A stretch of DNA of 64,000 nt, from assembly GCF_040250305.1 (NCBI RefSeq), contig NZ_CP158190.1:2264001-2328000 (forward strand). The letters run 5' to 3'. Under the pieces are notes generated by a model. It was given only the letters and a program-made list of their open reading frames with translations, did not search any database and had not been told where the DNA came from. The position numbers and the translations under genes were made by a program. Numbering within the stretch: the stretch's first letter is position 1; every line of letters begins with the position of its first letter. This document shows positions 17,642-27,019 of this stretch, one piece after another. The DNA comes from Peribacillus frigoritolerans (GTDB taxonomy: Bacteria > Bacillota > Bacilli > Bacillales > DSM-1321).

Positions 17642-18637
17642 ATGGTTGAAAACCGCCATCTACAGGCAGGTCTTAGTGATGAGCAGGTGCTTGAGATGTA
17701 TAGAATTATGTTGTTGGCAAGACGAATTGATGAACGGATGTGGCTGTTGAACAGATCTGGAAAAATTCCATTTGTCGTTTCTTGTCAAGGGCAAGAAGCA
17801 GCACAAGTGGGTGCAGCATTTGCATTGAACCGTGAAAAGGATTATGTACTTCCTTATTATCGGGATCTCGGAGTGGTGCTCGCGTTTGGGATGACCGCCA
17901 GGGATTTAATGTTATCCAGTTTTGCCAAAGCAGAAGATCCTAATTCAGGCGGGCGTCAAATGCCTGGGCATTTTGGGCAAAAAAAGAATCGCATCGTGAC
18001 GGGATCTTCGCCAGTTACCACTCAAGTGCCACATGCAGTGGGGATTGCACTCGCTGCGAAAATGGAAGGAAATGATATTGTTTCATTCGTTACATTCGGA
18101 GAGGGTTCATCAAACCAAGGTGATTTCCATGAAGGAGCGAATTTTGCAGGTGTACATAAACTTCCGGTCATCTTGATGTGCGAAAATAATCAGTATGCCA
18201 TTTCCGTCCCGATTGAAAAGCAATTGGCTTGCAAGAAAGTGTCCGACAGGGCCATTGGTTATGGCATGCCAGGGGTGACGGTTGATGGAAATGATCCGAT
18301 CGAAGTATACCGGGTGGTAAAAGAAGCTGCTGAGAGAGGAAGGCGCGGTGAAGGCCCAAGCTTAATCGAAACGGTTTCTTACAGGCTTACACCACACTCA
18401 AGCGATGATGATGATAGTCAATACAGGTCGCCTGATGAAGTATCGGAGGCAAAAAAAATAGATTCGATCATTACTTTTGGCGCCTATTTAAAAGCGGCAG
18501 GAATAATGGATGAGCTCATGGAGAAACAAATGAACGAGGAAATAATGGAAGTTGTGAACGAAGCGACGGATTATGCGGAAAGTGCTCCATTTGCAAATGA
18601 AGACACGCTCACAAAATACGTTTACGCAGAAAGGTAA
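17642..18637 (+). CDS. Branched-chain 2-oxoacid dehydrogenase E1 alpha-like subunit
   Basis: 331 residues, the BkdAA length. ThDP-binding region is FGEGSSNQGDFHEGANFAGVH with CENNQYAIS downstream; the conserved YRLTPHSSDDDDSQYR loop is that of branched-chain/acetoin-type E1 alpha. With the E1 beta gene 12 bases on, it would form the heterotetramer that decarboxylates a 2-oxo acid. No E2 or E3 gene follows, unlike the full Bacillus bkd operon, so the pair must borrow an E2/E3 encoded elsewhere or act with another acceptor. It may be a second copy with a different substrate, possibly linked to the acyl-CoA operon downstream. Confidence 0.85.
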   Translation: MVENRHLQAGLSDEQVLEMYRIMLLARRIDERMWLLNRSGKIPFVVSCQGQEAAQVGAAFALNREKDYVLPYYRDLGVVLAFGMTARDLMLSSFAKAEDPNSGGRQMPGHFGQKKNRIVTGSSPVTTQVPHAVGIALAAKMEGNDIVSFVTFGEGSSNQGDFHEGANFAGVHKLPVILMCENNQYAISVPIEKQLACKKVSDRAIGYGMPGVTVDGNDPIEVYRVVKEAAERGRRGEGPSLIETVSYRLTPHSSDDDDSQYRSPDEVSEAKKIDSIITFGAYLKAAGIMDELMEKQMNEEIMEVVNEATDYAESAPFANEDTLTKYVYAER

Positions 18638-18649
18638 GGAGGAAAAAAG

Positions 18650-19633
18650 ATGGCAGTGATATCTTACATAGATGCCGTGATAATGGCGATGCGGGAAGAA
18701 ATGGAACGTGATTCCCGAGTATTTGTCTTAGGTGAGGACGTAGGGGTAAAAGGCGGCGTTTTTAAAGCGACTTCAGGGTTATACGAACAATTCGGGGAGC
18801 AGCGTGTTATTGATACACCGCTTGCTGAATCCGCAATCGCAGGAGTTGGCATCGGCGCGGCCATGTATGGAATGAGGCCGATTGCGGAAATGCAATTCGC
18901 TGATTTTATCATGCCTGCAATCAACCAAATCATTTCGGAAGCTGCAAAAATCCGTTATCGCTCCAATAATGACTGGCACTGCCCTATCGTCATCAGAGCT
19001 CCATACGGTGGGGGCGTACATGGGGCGTTATACCATTCACAATCCGTTGAAGCCATTTTTGCCAATCAACCGGGACTTAAAATTGTCATGCCCTCTACAC
19101 CCTATGACGTGAAAGGGTTATTGAAAGCAGCCATTCGCGATGATGACCCGGTCCTCTTCTTTGAACATAAACGAGCCTATCGCCTAATTAAAGAAGAAGT
19201 GCCGAATGATGATTATGTTTTACCCATTGGTAAAGCGGATGTAAAACGTGAAGGCGAGGACGTTACAGTGATTACTTACGGACTTTGTGTTCATTTTGCG
19301 CTTCAGGCAGCTGAAAAGCTGGCCAGTGATGGCATATCTGTTCATATACTTGATTTACGAACCGTTTATCCATTAGATCAAGAAGCCATTATGGAAGCTG
19401 CATCTAAAACCGGAAAAGTCCTATTGATTACTGAAGATAATAAGGAAGGGAGCATCATAAGTGAAGTATCGGCGATCATTGCAGAAAACTGCCTCTTCGA
19501 TCTCGATGCCCCAATCATGAGACTCGCGGGTCCGGATGTTCCAGCAATGCCATATTCACCATCATTAGAGAAATCATTCATGGTGAATCCAGAAAAAGTG
19601 GAAAAGGCACTGCGTGACCTGGCTGCCTATTAG
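18650..19633 (+). CDS. Branched-chain 2-oxoacid dehydrogenase E1 beta-like subunit
   Basis: 327 residues, equal in size to BkdAB. Typical transketolase-like motifs are present: LGEDVGVKGGVF near the N-terminus, DTPLAESAIAGVGIGAA with the Glu that activates ThDP, and RAPYGGGVHGALYHSQS. The C-terminal domain has ILDLRTVYPLDQEAI. ATG at 18650 follows AAGGAGG 12 bases after the E1 alpha stop, so both are co-translated. A terminator follows at 19713, closing a two-gene unit. Confidence 0.87.
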   Translation: MAVISYIDAVIMAMREEMERDSRVFVLGEDVGVKGGVFKATSGLYEQFGEQRVIDTPLAESAIAGVGIGAAMYGMRPIAEMQFADFIMPAINQIISEAAKIRYRSNNDWHCPIVIRAPYGGGVHGALYHSQSVEAIFANQPGLKIVMPSTPYDVKGLLKAAIRDDDPVLFFEHKRAYRLIKEEVPNDDYVLPIGKADVKREGEDVTVITYGLCVHFALQAAEKLASDGISVHILDLRTVYPLDQEAIMEAASKTGKVLLITEDNKEGSIISEVSAIIAENCLFDLDAPIMRLAGPDVPAMPYSPSLEKSFMVNPEKVEKALRDLAAY

Positions 19634-19712
19634 ATGATCGGCATGGAGGAACAAACCTTGGGCATCCGTTTAAATTGTTGTTTATATTGGGAATGATCTT
19701 AAAAATGAACGT

Positions 19713-19753
19713 AAGTCTAGCAACTATAAAAAAGGTTGCCAGGCTTTTTTTTT
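19713..19753 (+). terminator. Terminator after the E1 beta gene
   Basis: Arms AAGTCTAGCAAC (19713-19724) and GTTGCCAGGCTT pair with two G-T wobbles, followed by a run of T. Confidence 0.75.
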
Positions 19754-19913
19754 GCGCTGAATAAATCATCTATAGTGAAAAAAAAATCCGTTGGATTACG
19801 TTAGGGAGAGCATTTAAAACTCAGTGATTTTTGGGGAATTTTCACTTCGTAAATATATATTGAATAAAATGCGTGGTATTATATGGTAAAGCATTCTAGG
19901 TAAAGGAGAACTA

Positions 19914-21284
19914 ATGATGAATACTGGACAATTATCCAATAATAAACTATTAGATATGGTGTTTGAAAGTACATATTATGGAATTGTAATTGTCGATAGT
20001 CACGCAAAAATTCAATATATTAGCAATAAATATTGTGAATTTTTAAATGTTGAACGCAGTACAGTGATTGGTGAACATGTGACGAATATAATTGAAAATA
20101 CAAGGCTACACCTAGTAGTGCAAATAGGTAAATCGGAAATCGCTGATATACATTTTCTTCGTGGTGATTTTGTTATCGCTAATCGCATTCCTATAATCGA
20201 GAATAAGGAAATAATTGGTGCGATTGGGACAATAATGTTTCGTGATCTTGATGACTGGAACAAAATGAATAGCCACATTAAGGAGATACTGACAAAACAT
20301 AATTTTTACAAAAATGAAAGAGAAGTTACAAATGGAGTAAAGTATTCCTTACACAATTTAATTGGAAATTCACAAGAAATACAACAGTTAAAAGAACATG
20401 TGAAAAGGGTTGCTAGAGGTGATATCTCTGTACTAATTAGAGGAGAAAGCGGTACAGGCAAGGAAATAATAGCACATAGCATTCATCAGTTAAGTGGGAG
20501 AAGTGACAAACCACTTGTGAAAATAAATTGTACTTCAATTCCGGAACACTTGTTAGAATCTGAACTTTTCGGTTATGAAGAAGGTGCCTTTACAGGGGCA
20601 AACAAGGGAGGGAAAATAGGAAAGTTCCAATTTGCTGATGGTGGGACTGTTTTCCTTGACGAAATTGGTGATATGCCTCAGCATATGCAAGTCAAGTTAT
20701 TAAGGGTTCTTCAGGAAAAGGAATTTGAGCCTGTAGGTTCGCTTTATCCAAAAAAACTAAATGTTCGAGTGATTGCTGCAACAAATCGCCCTTTAGAAAA
20801 ATTGGTGGAAGAAAAGCTATTTCGTGAAGACCTATTTTATAGAATTAATGCTGTCCAATTATTTGTTCCTCCTTTAAGAGATAGAATTGAAGATATCCCT
20901 GTACTTGTTGATTATTTTTTAAAAAAAGTCACAGCTCGAATAGGAAAACGAGTAACTTCTGTACATCCTGAGGTGCTTTCAGTAATAGAGCAATATAACT
21001 GGCCAGGGAATATCAGAGAACTAGAGAATGTGATTGATGCAGGTGTTCACCTATCAAATGACGAAGTAATCGGAAAAGATGCTTTACCTGATTATCTAAA
21101 ACGTCATAACGTTAAAATGAAAGAAGAAAGTTTAAAGGATATTGTGGAGGAAACAGAAAAGAAGGCAATCGAAAGAGCGTTAGGAAGGTTTAAGTTTGAT
21201 AAAAAACGGGTTGCGGAAACTCTTGGAATAGGGAATTCTACCCTTTACGATAAAATAAAAAAATATCGGATTTCTGACCAATAA
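19914..21284 (+). CDS. Sigma-54-dependent activator, PAS-AAA+-HTH
   Basis: 456 residues with a PAS domain (about 10-110), an AAA+ domain (about 150-375) and a C-terminal Fis-type HTH (about 415-455, KKRVAETLGIGNSTLYDKIKK). Walker A is GESGTGKE at 177-184. The sigma-54 contact loop GAFTGA is intact at 224-229, so it should be an active enhancer-binding protein. A second ATG at 19917 is possible. The PAS domain, rather than a receiver, implies direct metabolite sensing. A strong -24/-12 element precedes the acyl-CoA ligase gene downstream, which marks that operon as the likely target. The domain plan is that of RocR/BkdR/AcoR-type regulators. Confidence 0.92.
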   Translation: MMNTGQLSNNKLLDMVFESTYYGIVIVDSHAKIQYISNKYCEFLNVERSTVIGEHVTNIIENTRLHLVVQIGKSEIADIHFLRGDFVIANRIPIIENKEIIGAIGTIMFRDLDDWNKMNSHIKEILTKHNFYKNEREVTNGVKYSLHNLIGNSQEIQQLKEHVKRVARGDISVLIRGESGTGKEIIAHSIHQLSGRSDKPLVKINCTSIPEHLLESELFGYEEGAFTGANKGGKIGKFQFADGGTVFLDEIGDMPQHMQVKLLRVLQEKEFEPVGSLYPKKLNVRVIAATNRPLEKLVEEKLFREDLFYRINAVQLFVPPLRDRIEDIPVLVDYFLKKVTARIGKRVTSVHPEVLSVIEQYNWPGNIRELENVIDAGVHLSNDEVIGKDALPDYLKRHNVKMKEESLKDIVEETEKKAIERALGRFKFDKKRVAETLGIGNSTLYDKIKKYRISDQ

Positions 21285-21333
21285 ATATTAATCCGGGATT
21301 TCAGAATTCATTCCGAAATCCCGGATTAATATT
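21284..21333. other. Long perfect inverted repeat after the activator gene
   Basis: Nineteen-base perfect arms (21284-21302 and 21315-21333) around a 12-base loop, overlapping the stop codon. Only TTTTAATTT follows, so it is a likely bidirectional terminator or RNA-end structure; a role as upstream activating site is possible. Confidence 0.7.
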
Positions 21334-21433
21334 TTAATTTCCATATTAGTGTAGATAAAGTTCACATTAAAGGAGAAAAAGACTATAGAACAGCTCTAAT
21401 TTGTATTTAAATTATGAAAATTAATGAATAAAG

Positions 21434-21466
21434 AATCAACTGATCTAAATTCAGTTGATTTTTTTT
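21434..21466 (+). terminator. Rho-independent terminator
   Basis: Perfect ten-base arms AATCAACTGA (21434-21443) and TCAGTTGATT (21451-21460) followed by T-run. It is the second structure after the activator gene. Confidence 0.8.
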
Positions 21467-21471
21467 AATTC

Positions 21472-21491
21472 TTTTCTGAAAAATCAGAAAA
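21472..21491. promoter_or_regulatory. Candidate upstream activating site
   Basis: Palindrome TTTTCTGA-AAAA-TCAGAAAA, centred about 70 bases upstream of the -24 element, a suitable place for the PAS-AAA activator. The assignment rests on position and symmetry only. Confidence 0.4.
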
Positions 21492-21551
21492 TAATTAATT
21501 GAATATTCCACGATAATTAGAAAAAGTAAGTCAGTATAGGGGGTTTACGTG

Positions 21552-21569
21552 TTGGAATGAATCTTGCAT
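21552..21569 (+). promoter_or_regulatory. Sigma-54 (-24/-12) promoter
   Basis: TTGGAATGAATCTTGCAT: the invariant GG and GC are separated by exactly ten bases, TTGG and TTGCAT match the consensus. It lies 157 bases upstream of the acyl-CoA ligase gene and directly after a sigma-54 activator gene. Confidence 0.8.
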
Positions 21570-21725
21570 TCAAATTTGAAGAAAGGAGGAAAGGAATCGA
21601 TAAAGACGAGTGGTCATTTTAATGGCATTTAAGAGGCCCTTGTGTAGTAAGAATTACTTTGAACAAATTTGCGCTTCGAGATCTGTAATTTGAATCTGCT
21701 TACACATTGAAAAGGAGGAATTTCA

Positions 21726-23276
21726 TTGGATGTCGGTTTTATAACAAGAAAAATGGCAAATGATTTAAATAATATAAATCCTAGAAAAATAGCAATAAAA
21801 GAAGAAGTAGGAAAGTCAATGACTTACATGGATCTCCACCATATATCAAATGCGTATGCAAACAAGCTTTACGAATTAGGAGTTCGTAAAGGGGATCGTG
21901 TCGGTATTTTACTTTACAACTGTCTCGAATATTTTAGTCTATATTTTGCCATTGCGAAAATCGGCGCAATTGCCGTTCGACTTAATTTTAGGCTATCAAG
22001 TGCTGAGCTTGAGTATGCATTAAATGATTCACAGACAAAAATATTGTGCTTCCATTCGAACTTAGCCAATCAGCTGGAATCAGTTTGTAATCATGTTCCT
22101 GTTGAGCGTTATTTTTGTCTTCCTCATAGAAATGGCTCAATCCCAGGTTGGTCTGAGTCATGGAGTGTTTTAGAAAGTGGTTCGGTAGATGAGGTCAAAG
22201 TCGATAACATCAAATTAAACGATCCGGTCATGCTGATGTACACATCAGGCACAACGGGAAGACCTAAAGGTGCGATTTGGACTCATGATACAACTTTCTG
22301 GTTTTCTACGATACAAGCGCTGAAATGGAAATTTACAGGGAGAGAAGTTGCGATGACGACAGGACCACTATACCATGTTGGAGCGATGGAAGATATCGCA
22401 CTTCCTATTCTCATGATGGGTGGAAGCGTAATAATTACAAAAAGCCAAGAATTCGAGATTGGAAGAATTCTTTCCGTTATTGAACAGGAAAATGTGACCG
22501 ATGCTTTTTTATTCCCTTTTATGATTTATGAAATGCTAAATTTGCCTGAAATTAAAGATTATCAGCTAACTTCTTTAAAAACCATTTATACAGGTGGTGA
22601 TCCGCTAATGCCATGGGCATTAGAACAATTAAAAAAGAGGTTTCCTCAAATTGGAGTTGTTCAAGTTTACGGGTTAACTGAAGGACAACCAATTGCGGCT
22701 TCGCTTGAACCACAGGATGCTTTTACAAAAGGCCATACCGTTGGAAAGCCGATGCCACTTACAGAAATTAATATTATTGATGAGGATGGAACGCCCTTGC
22801 CTGTTGGTGAAATTGGTGAAATCGCTATTAAAAGTCCAGCGGTTTCTGAGGGGTATTGGAGGAAACCTGATGCCACAATGGAAACATTTGTGAATGGTTG
22901 GTGTAAAACAGGAGACATGGGAAAATTCGATCATGATGGGTATCTATCAATTGCAGGCAGAAAAAAAGATATGATTCGAAGCGGTGGTGAAAACATATAC
23001 TCAGCGGAAATTGAAGATGTCTTATATCGCCATGAGGAAGTGAAGGAAGTTTCTATAATTGGTATTCCTGATCCGAAATACATTGAGGCTGTATGTGCTG
23101 TTATTGTCAAAAAAGAAGGGGCCAAACTTACGGAAGAAGATGTTGTTAATTACTGTAAGGAACATCTTGCTAGCTACAAAAAACCTAGAAAGGTTACATT
23201 TGTTGATGAAATTCCACGTACCCCATCCGGTAAGGTTCAAAAGTTTATTCTTCGAAAACAGTTTAGTGGTAAGTAA
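21726..23276 (+). CDS. Acyl-CoA synthetase (AMP-forming)
   Basis: 516 residues, ANL superfamily. AMP-binding loop is MYTSGTTGRPKGA; further motifs are VYGLTEGQP and the hinge region KTGDMGKFDHDGYLSIAGRKKDMIRSGG, with the C-terminal catalytic Lys in PRTPSGKVQK. TTG at 21726 follows AAGGAGG. It activates a carboxylic acid to its CoA thioester; medium/long-chain fatty-acid or an unusual carboxylate are both possible. As first gene behind the sigma-54 promoter, it commits the substrate imported by the GntP-type permease. Confidence 0.9.
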   Translation: MDVGFITRKMANDLNNINPRKIAIKEEVGKSMTYMDLHHISNAYANKLYELGVRKGDRVGILLYNCLEYFSLYFAIAKIGAIAVRLNFRLSSAELEYALNDSQTKILCFHSNLANQLESVCNHVPVERYFCLPHRNGSIPGWSESWSVLESGSVDEVKVDNIKLNDPVMLMYTSGTTGRPKGAIWTHDTTFWFSTIQALKWKFTGREVAMTTGPLYHVGAMEDIALPILMMGGSVIITKSQEFEIGRILSVIEQENVTDAFLFPFMIYEMLNLPEIKDYQLTSLKTIYTGGDPLMPWALEQLKKRFPQIGVVQVYGLTEGQPIAASLEPQDAFTKGHTVGKPMPLTEINIIDEDGTPLPVGEIGEIAIKSPAVSEGYWRKPDATMETFVNGWCKTGDMGKFDHDGYLSIAGRKKDMIRSGGENIYSAEIEDVLYRHEEVKEVSIIGIPDPKYIEAVCAVIVKKEGAKLTEEDVVNYCKEHLASYKKPRKVTFVDEIPRTPSGKVQKFILRKQFSGK

Positions 23277-23462
23277 TAAATAAGGAATTTCCCAAAGGTT
23301 AAAAAGTTACAAGTTTATAAATACATTATTTCAATTTTTTAAAATGCACATAACCACTATGGATTCTATAAAGATATCTGGGTTTACCTACTGATGCACG
23401 TTTTCAACAATGCAAGAATATTTGGAACCCACAAGTACACTTAAGGTTGAGGAGGAAAGCCG

Positions 23463-24257
23463 ATGAATAATAAAAATCAAGTTGTTTCATGGTCAAAACA
23501 GGGTAATATTGCAATGATTATTATTGATAATCCACCTGTTAATGTATTAAGCGCAGATGTTATAGAACAATTGAATCTTGTGGTGGATGAAATTGAAAGC
23601 GATTACAAGGTTAAGGTCATTATCCTTACAGGTGAGGGCGAAAGAGCTTTTGTTGCTGGAGGAGATATTAAAGAATTTCCAGGATGGATAGGAAAAGGAG
23701 TCGAAGAAGGAAAGGGGAAATCACTTTGGCTTCAGGAACCACTTAATAAAATTGAACGTCTATCACGTCCAACCATTGCTGCAATCAACGGATTAGCATT
23801 AGGTGGAGGATGTGAACTTGCCTTAAGTTGTGACATTCGAATTGCGGAGGAACAAATTAGGATTGGACTTCCTGAAATTAAATTGGGATTGTTTCCAGGG
23901 GCAGGGGGAACTCAAAGACTTCCTAGACTGATAGGTAAGGCAAAAGCAAAAGAATTGATCTTTACTGGTGAGCCACTGAATGCAGAAGAGGCCAAACAAA
24001 TAGGCCTTGTTAATCATGTCGTGCCAAAGGGCGAATCCATAAATAAAGCAATCGAAATCGCAAAATGTATTTGCAATTATTCTTTACAATCATTAACTTT
24101 TGCAAAGCATTCTATTGATTATGGTTATGAACAAACACTTGAAGATGGACTCATGGTTGAAGCTGAAAATTTTGGTCATGTTTTTCAGACGAAGGATGTT
24201 AAGGAAGGCGTTGAAGCCTTTATTAATAAAAGAGAGCCGAACTTCGTTGATCAGTAA
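23463..24257 (+). CDS. Enoyl-CoA hydratase/isomerase family protein
   Basis: 264 residues, crotonase fold. The oxyanion-hole segment AFVAGGDIKEF and the two catalytic Glu positions, GGGCELALSCD and LPEIKLGLFPGAGGTQRL, are intact, so a hydratase reaction is likely. ATG at 23463 follows GAGGAGG. It would add water to an unsaturated acyl-CoA made by the ligase. The pathway also has a MaoC-type hydratase, which is unusual: two hydratases of different stereochemistry in one operon. Confidence 0.9.
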   Translation: MNNKNQVVSWSKQGNIAMIIIDNPPVNVLSADVIEQLNLVVDEIESDYKVKVIILTGEGERAFVAGGDIKEFPGWIGKGVEEGKGKSLWLQEPLNKIERLSRPTIAAINGLALGGGCELALSCDIRIAEEQIRIGLPEIKLGLFPGAGGTQRLPRLIGKAKAKELIFTGEPLNAEEAKQIGLVNHVVPKGESINKAIEIAKCICNYSLQSLTFAKHSIDYGYEQTLEDGLMVEAENFGHVFQTKDVKEGVEAFINKREPNFVDQ

Positions 24258-24511
24258 TCCTGCATGACAAAACCAGAGTCAAGTCCAATTTTTGAAAAAA
24301 GAAGATTTTGCAGTTACTAATTTTTGTTAATAAACTAAATAGATAAAGTTATTTTAAAAAACAATAAATCTATTCGGGAAATTAATTAATGTTCTTTACT
24401 TTATGTTCACTAGAAAAGTGGACTATGATGCGCAAGAAGTCTTGGGGCAATGCATTCAAACCAGCAACAAATGATAACACATTATATTTTGAGAAAAAGG
24501 GGGAATTCAAT

Positions 24512-25978
24512 ATGGATGTAATGATAATTATTATTTCACTAGGATTACTTATGTTTCTAGCATATAGAGGATTTTCTGTTATTCTTTTTGCACCATTGTG
24601 CGCTTTGTTTGCTGTATTTTTAACGGATCCTGGACATGTTTTACCTTTCTTCTCTAATATATTTATGGTTAAGTTGGTTGAGTTTGTTAAATTATATTTC
24701 CCGGTTTTTCTACTAGGTGCTATTTTTGGGAAATTGGTTGAAATAAGCGGTGTTGCAAAGAGCATAGCTAAAATTATTGTCCGTTTTATCGGGGCTAAAC
24801 AAGCCATTCTAGCCATTGTGATAATGGGCGCAATCCTGACATATAGCGGAGTTAGTTTGTTTGTTGCAGTGTTTGCCATCTATCCATTTGCTGCTCAGCT
24901 GTTTCGCGAAGCTAATATTCCAAAGCGTTTAATTCCTGCGACAATTGCAGTTAGTGCTTTTACCTTTTCAATGGATTCACTTCCAGGGTCTCCCCAAATT
25001 CAGAATGTCATTCCAACGGGATTCTTTAAAACTGACATCTATGCTGCACCGACATTGGGGATTATTGGGGCGATATTTATCATTTCCTTGAGCCTTTTAT
25101 ATTTAAATCATTGTCGACATAAGGCAGCTAGAAATGGTGAAGGGTATTTTGGAATTGGGGATAAAGCTATTGATAAGGAAGCTGCTGAAGCAGAAATGGC
25201 AGCTAGTTCTGCTTTATCGGTGGAAACGACTAATAAGTTGGGAATGGATTCTGAAAAAGCTATAAGTAGAAAAGACTGGCTTGCTTTTATTCCGTTGGTG
25301 TTAGTTGGAGTAATGAATAAGTTTTTTACTGAGTCGTTTCCTCTTTGGTATGCCAAAGGATTTGATTTTGCTGCAATTGGGTTAAAAGATTATGGAAATG
25401 TTGATATGTCTAAAGTTATTGGTGTTTGGTCTGTAGAGATGGCTCTTATTCTCGGAATAATAGCAACCGTCTTATTAAACTTAAAAGCTGTCAAATTAAA
25501 ATTCAATTCGAGTATTAATATAGGGATTAGTGGGGCATTGCTTGCAACCATGAATACGGCAACCGAATATGGTTTTGGGGGTGTGATTGCAGCTTTACCC
25601 GGCTTTACTGTGATACAAGACTATCTTACTGGTATGTTTTCGAATCCTTTAATTAATGGGGCGATCATGACAAATGTTTTGTGCGGCATTACTGGTTCTG
25701 GATCTGGTGGGATGAGCATTACGTTGAGCCTAATGGCGGATACGTATATACAAACAGCTGCTCATTTTGACATTCCGTTGGAAGTTTTACATCGTGTCAT
25801 TGCTATGTCAGCAGGTGGATTTGATACTTTGCCACATAATGGAGCAATAATAACTCTTCTGGCTGTTACGGGACTCACTCATCGCCAGGCATATAAAGAC
25901 ATTTTTGTTATTACCATTATAAAGACACTTGCTGTATTCTTTGTAATTGGTATATTCAGCTTGTTTGCCATCGTTTAA
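24512..25978 (+). CDS. GntP-family carboxylate:H+ symporter
   Basis: 488 residues from ATG at 24512, which has AAAAAGGGGG upstream; a longer frame from 24389 has no site. It has about twelve hydrophobic segments and GntP-family blocks such as TYSGVSLFVAVFAIYPFA, DSLPGSPQIQN and MSAGGFDTLPHNGAI. Members import gluconate, 3-hydroxybutyrate, glycerate or related organic acids. Within this operon it should import the acid that the ligase activates. The substrate is therefore perhaps a short hydroxy- or unsaturated acid; this is inference. Confidence 0.85.
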   Translation: MDVMIIIISLGLLMFLAYRGFSVILFAPLCALFAVFLTDPGHVLPFFSNIFMVKLVEFVKLYFPVFLLGAIFGKLVEISGVAKSIAKIIVRFIGAKQAILAIVIMGAILTYSGVSLFVAVFAIYPFAAQLFREANIPKRLIPATIAVSAFTFSMDSLPGSPQIQNVIPTGFFKTDIYAAPTLGIIGAIFIISLSLLYLNHCRHKAARNGEGYFGIGDKAIDKEAAEAEMAASSALSVETTNKLGMDSEKAISRKDWLAFIPLVLVGVMNKFFTESFPLWYAKGFDFAAIGLKDYGNVDMSKVIGVWSVEMALILGIIATVLLNLKAVKLKFNSSINIGISGALLATMNTATEYGFGGVIAALPGFTVIQDYLTGMFSNPLINGAIMTNVLCGITGSGSGGMSITLSLMADTYIQTAAHFDIPLEVLHRVIAMSAGGFDTLPHNGAIITLLAVTGLTHRQAYKDIFVITIIKTLAVFFVIGIFSLFAIV

Positions 25979-26173
25979 ATATTTGCCGGTGAGCATTGGA
26001 AAATAAGTTTCGATTTCTAGCTTTAAACGCTATTTACATCAAATAGTACGTCTTCAAAACATTTTTTATAGTTGTTGATTTTAAAAACTATCACTAAATT
26101 ATATATTCTATAGTATTTAGTATCTGAATTTTCCGCCTGCTAATTTAACCCCAAGTAGAAGGAGATTGGAATA

Positions 26174-26617
26174 ATGTTTAATAAATATTTCCATCAATAT
26201 GAAATCGGAGAAACATGGGTGTCGAAAGGACGTACTATAACCGAAGCAGATCTAGTAATGTTTTCTGCATTTAGCGGTGACTGGTTTCCTCTCCATACTG
26301 ATAAGGAGTATGCAGCAAATACACAATTTAAGCAAAGGATAGCCCACGGAATGCTTATACTATCGGCTGCAACCGGCTTATTTCAATTTGAACCAGGAAT
26401 CGTCGTTGCATTTTATGGTTTGGAGAAAGTACGATTTACAAGCCCTACTTTTATTGGGGACACGATACATGTAGAATTAAAAGTGATTGATCTTTTTGAA
26501 AAGGGCTATCAAGGTGTTGTAACAGTCATCCAAGAAATAAAAAAACAAAATGGAGAAACTGTAGCCATCGCCAATATGAAAATAATGGTCAATTCTGATG
26601 CCGATGTAAAAATATAA
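26174..26617 (+). CDS. MaoC-like (R)-specific hydratase
   Basis: 147 residues, single hot-dog fold. The hydratase-2 motif is present as FSAFSGDWFPLHTDKEYA with the catalytic Asp and His, followed by RIAHGML. ATG at 26174 follows AGAAGGAGAT. It hydrates enoyl-CoA to (R)-3-hydroxyacyl-CoA or the reverse. It closes the operon before the terminator at 26824. Confidence 0.87.
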   Translation: MFNKYFHQYEIGETWVSKGRTITEADLVMFSAFSGDWFPLHTDKEYAANTQFKQRIAHGMLILSAATGLFQFEPGIVVAFYGLEKVRFTSPTFIGDTIHVELKVIDLFEKGYQGVVTVIQEIKKQNGETVAIANMKIMVNSDADVKI

Positions 26618-26823
26618 TAATCACTTGATTTATTAGGCGACAAACGTAAATATTTGAGCAGATAAAACGTACTTATTACTAATATCAATATCAAATTAGC
26701 TTATGGGTATAAGAGAAAATTCTAAGTAAAAGGTATTATCCCAAACTATAGCACAGAAATTTAAACGGGCGGTAGGCTGAAGAAACGAAATAACAAGCTG
26801 CGTTTTTTACTTCATTTTTAGAT

Positions 26824-26857
26824 GAAGGCAAGCCTGCACACTGGCTTGCCTTCTTTT
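26824..26857 (+). terminator. Terminator of the acyl-CoA operon
   Basis: Perfect eleven-base arms GAAGGCAAGCC (26824-26834) and GGCTTGCCTTC (26843-26853) followed by TTTT. Confidence 0.88.
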
Positions 26858-27019
26858 ATGAACTCAAGCCTCTTTAGTTTTTTAAGACATCTTTATCTTT
26901 TATAGGGTGTTGTTTCGATTTTGGTTGAAAAAAATTTCAAGTTCATCTTATATAGCAAGATTTTATATGAAATCCCTAACAATGTTTGTCATAATAGGAA
27001 AGTAGGAAGGGGGAACATC

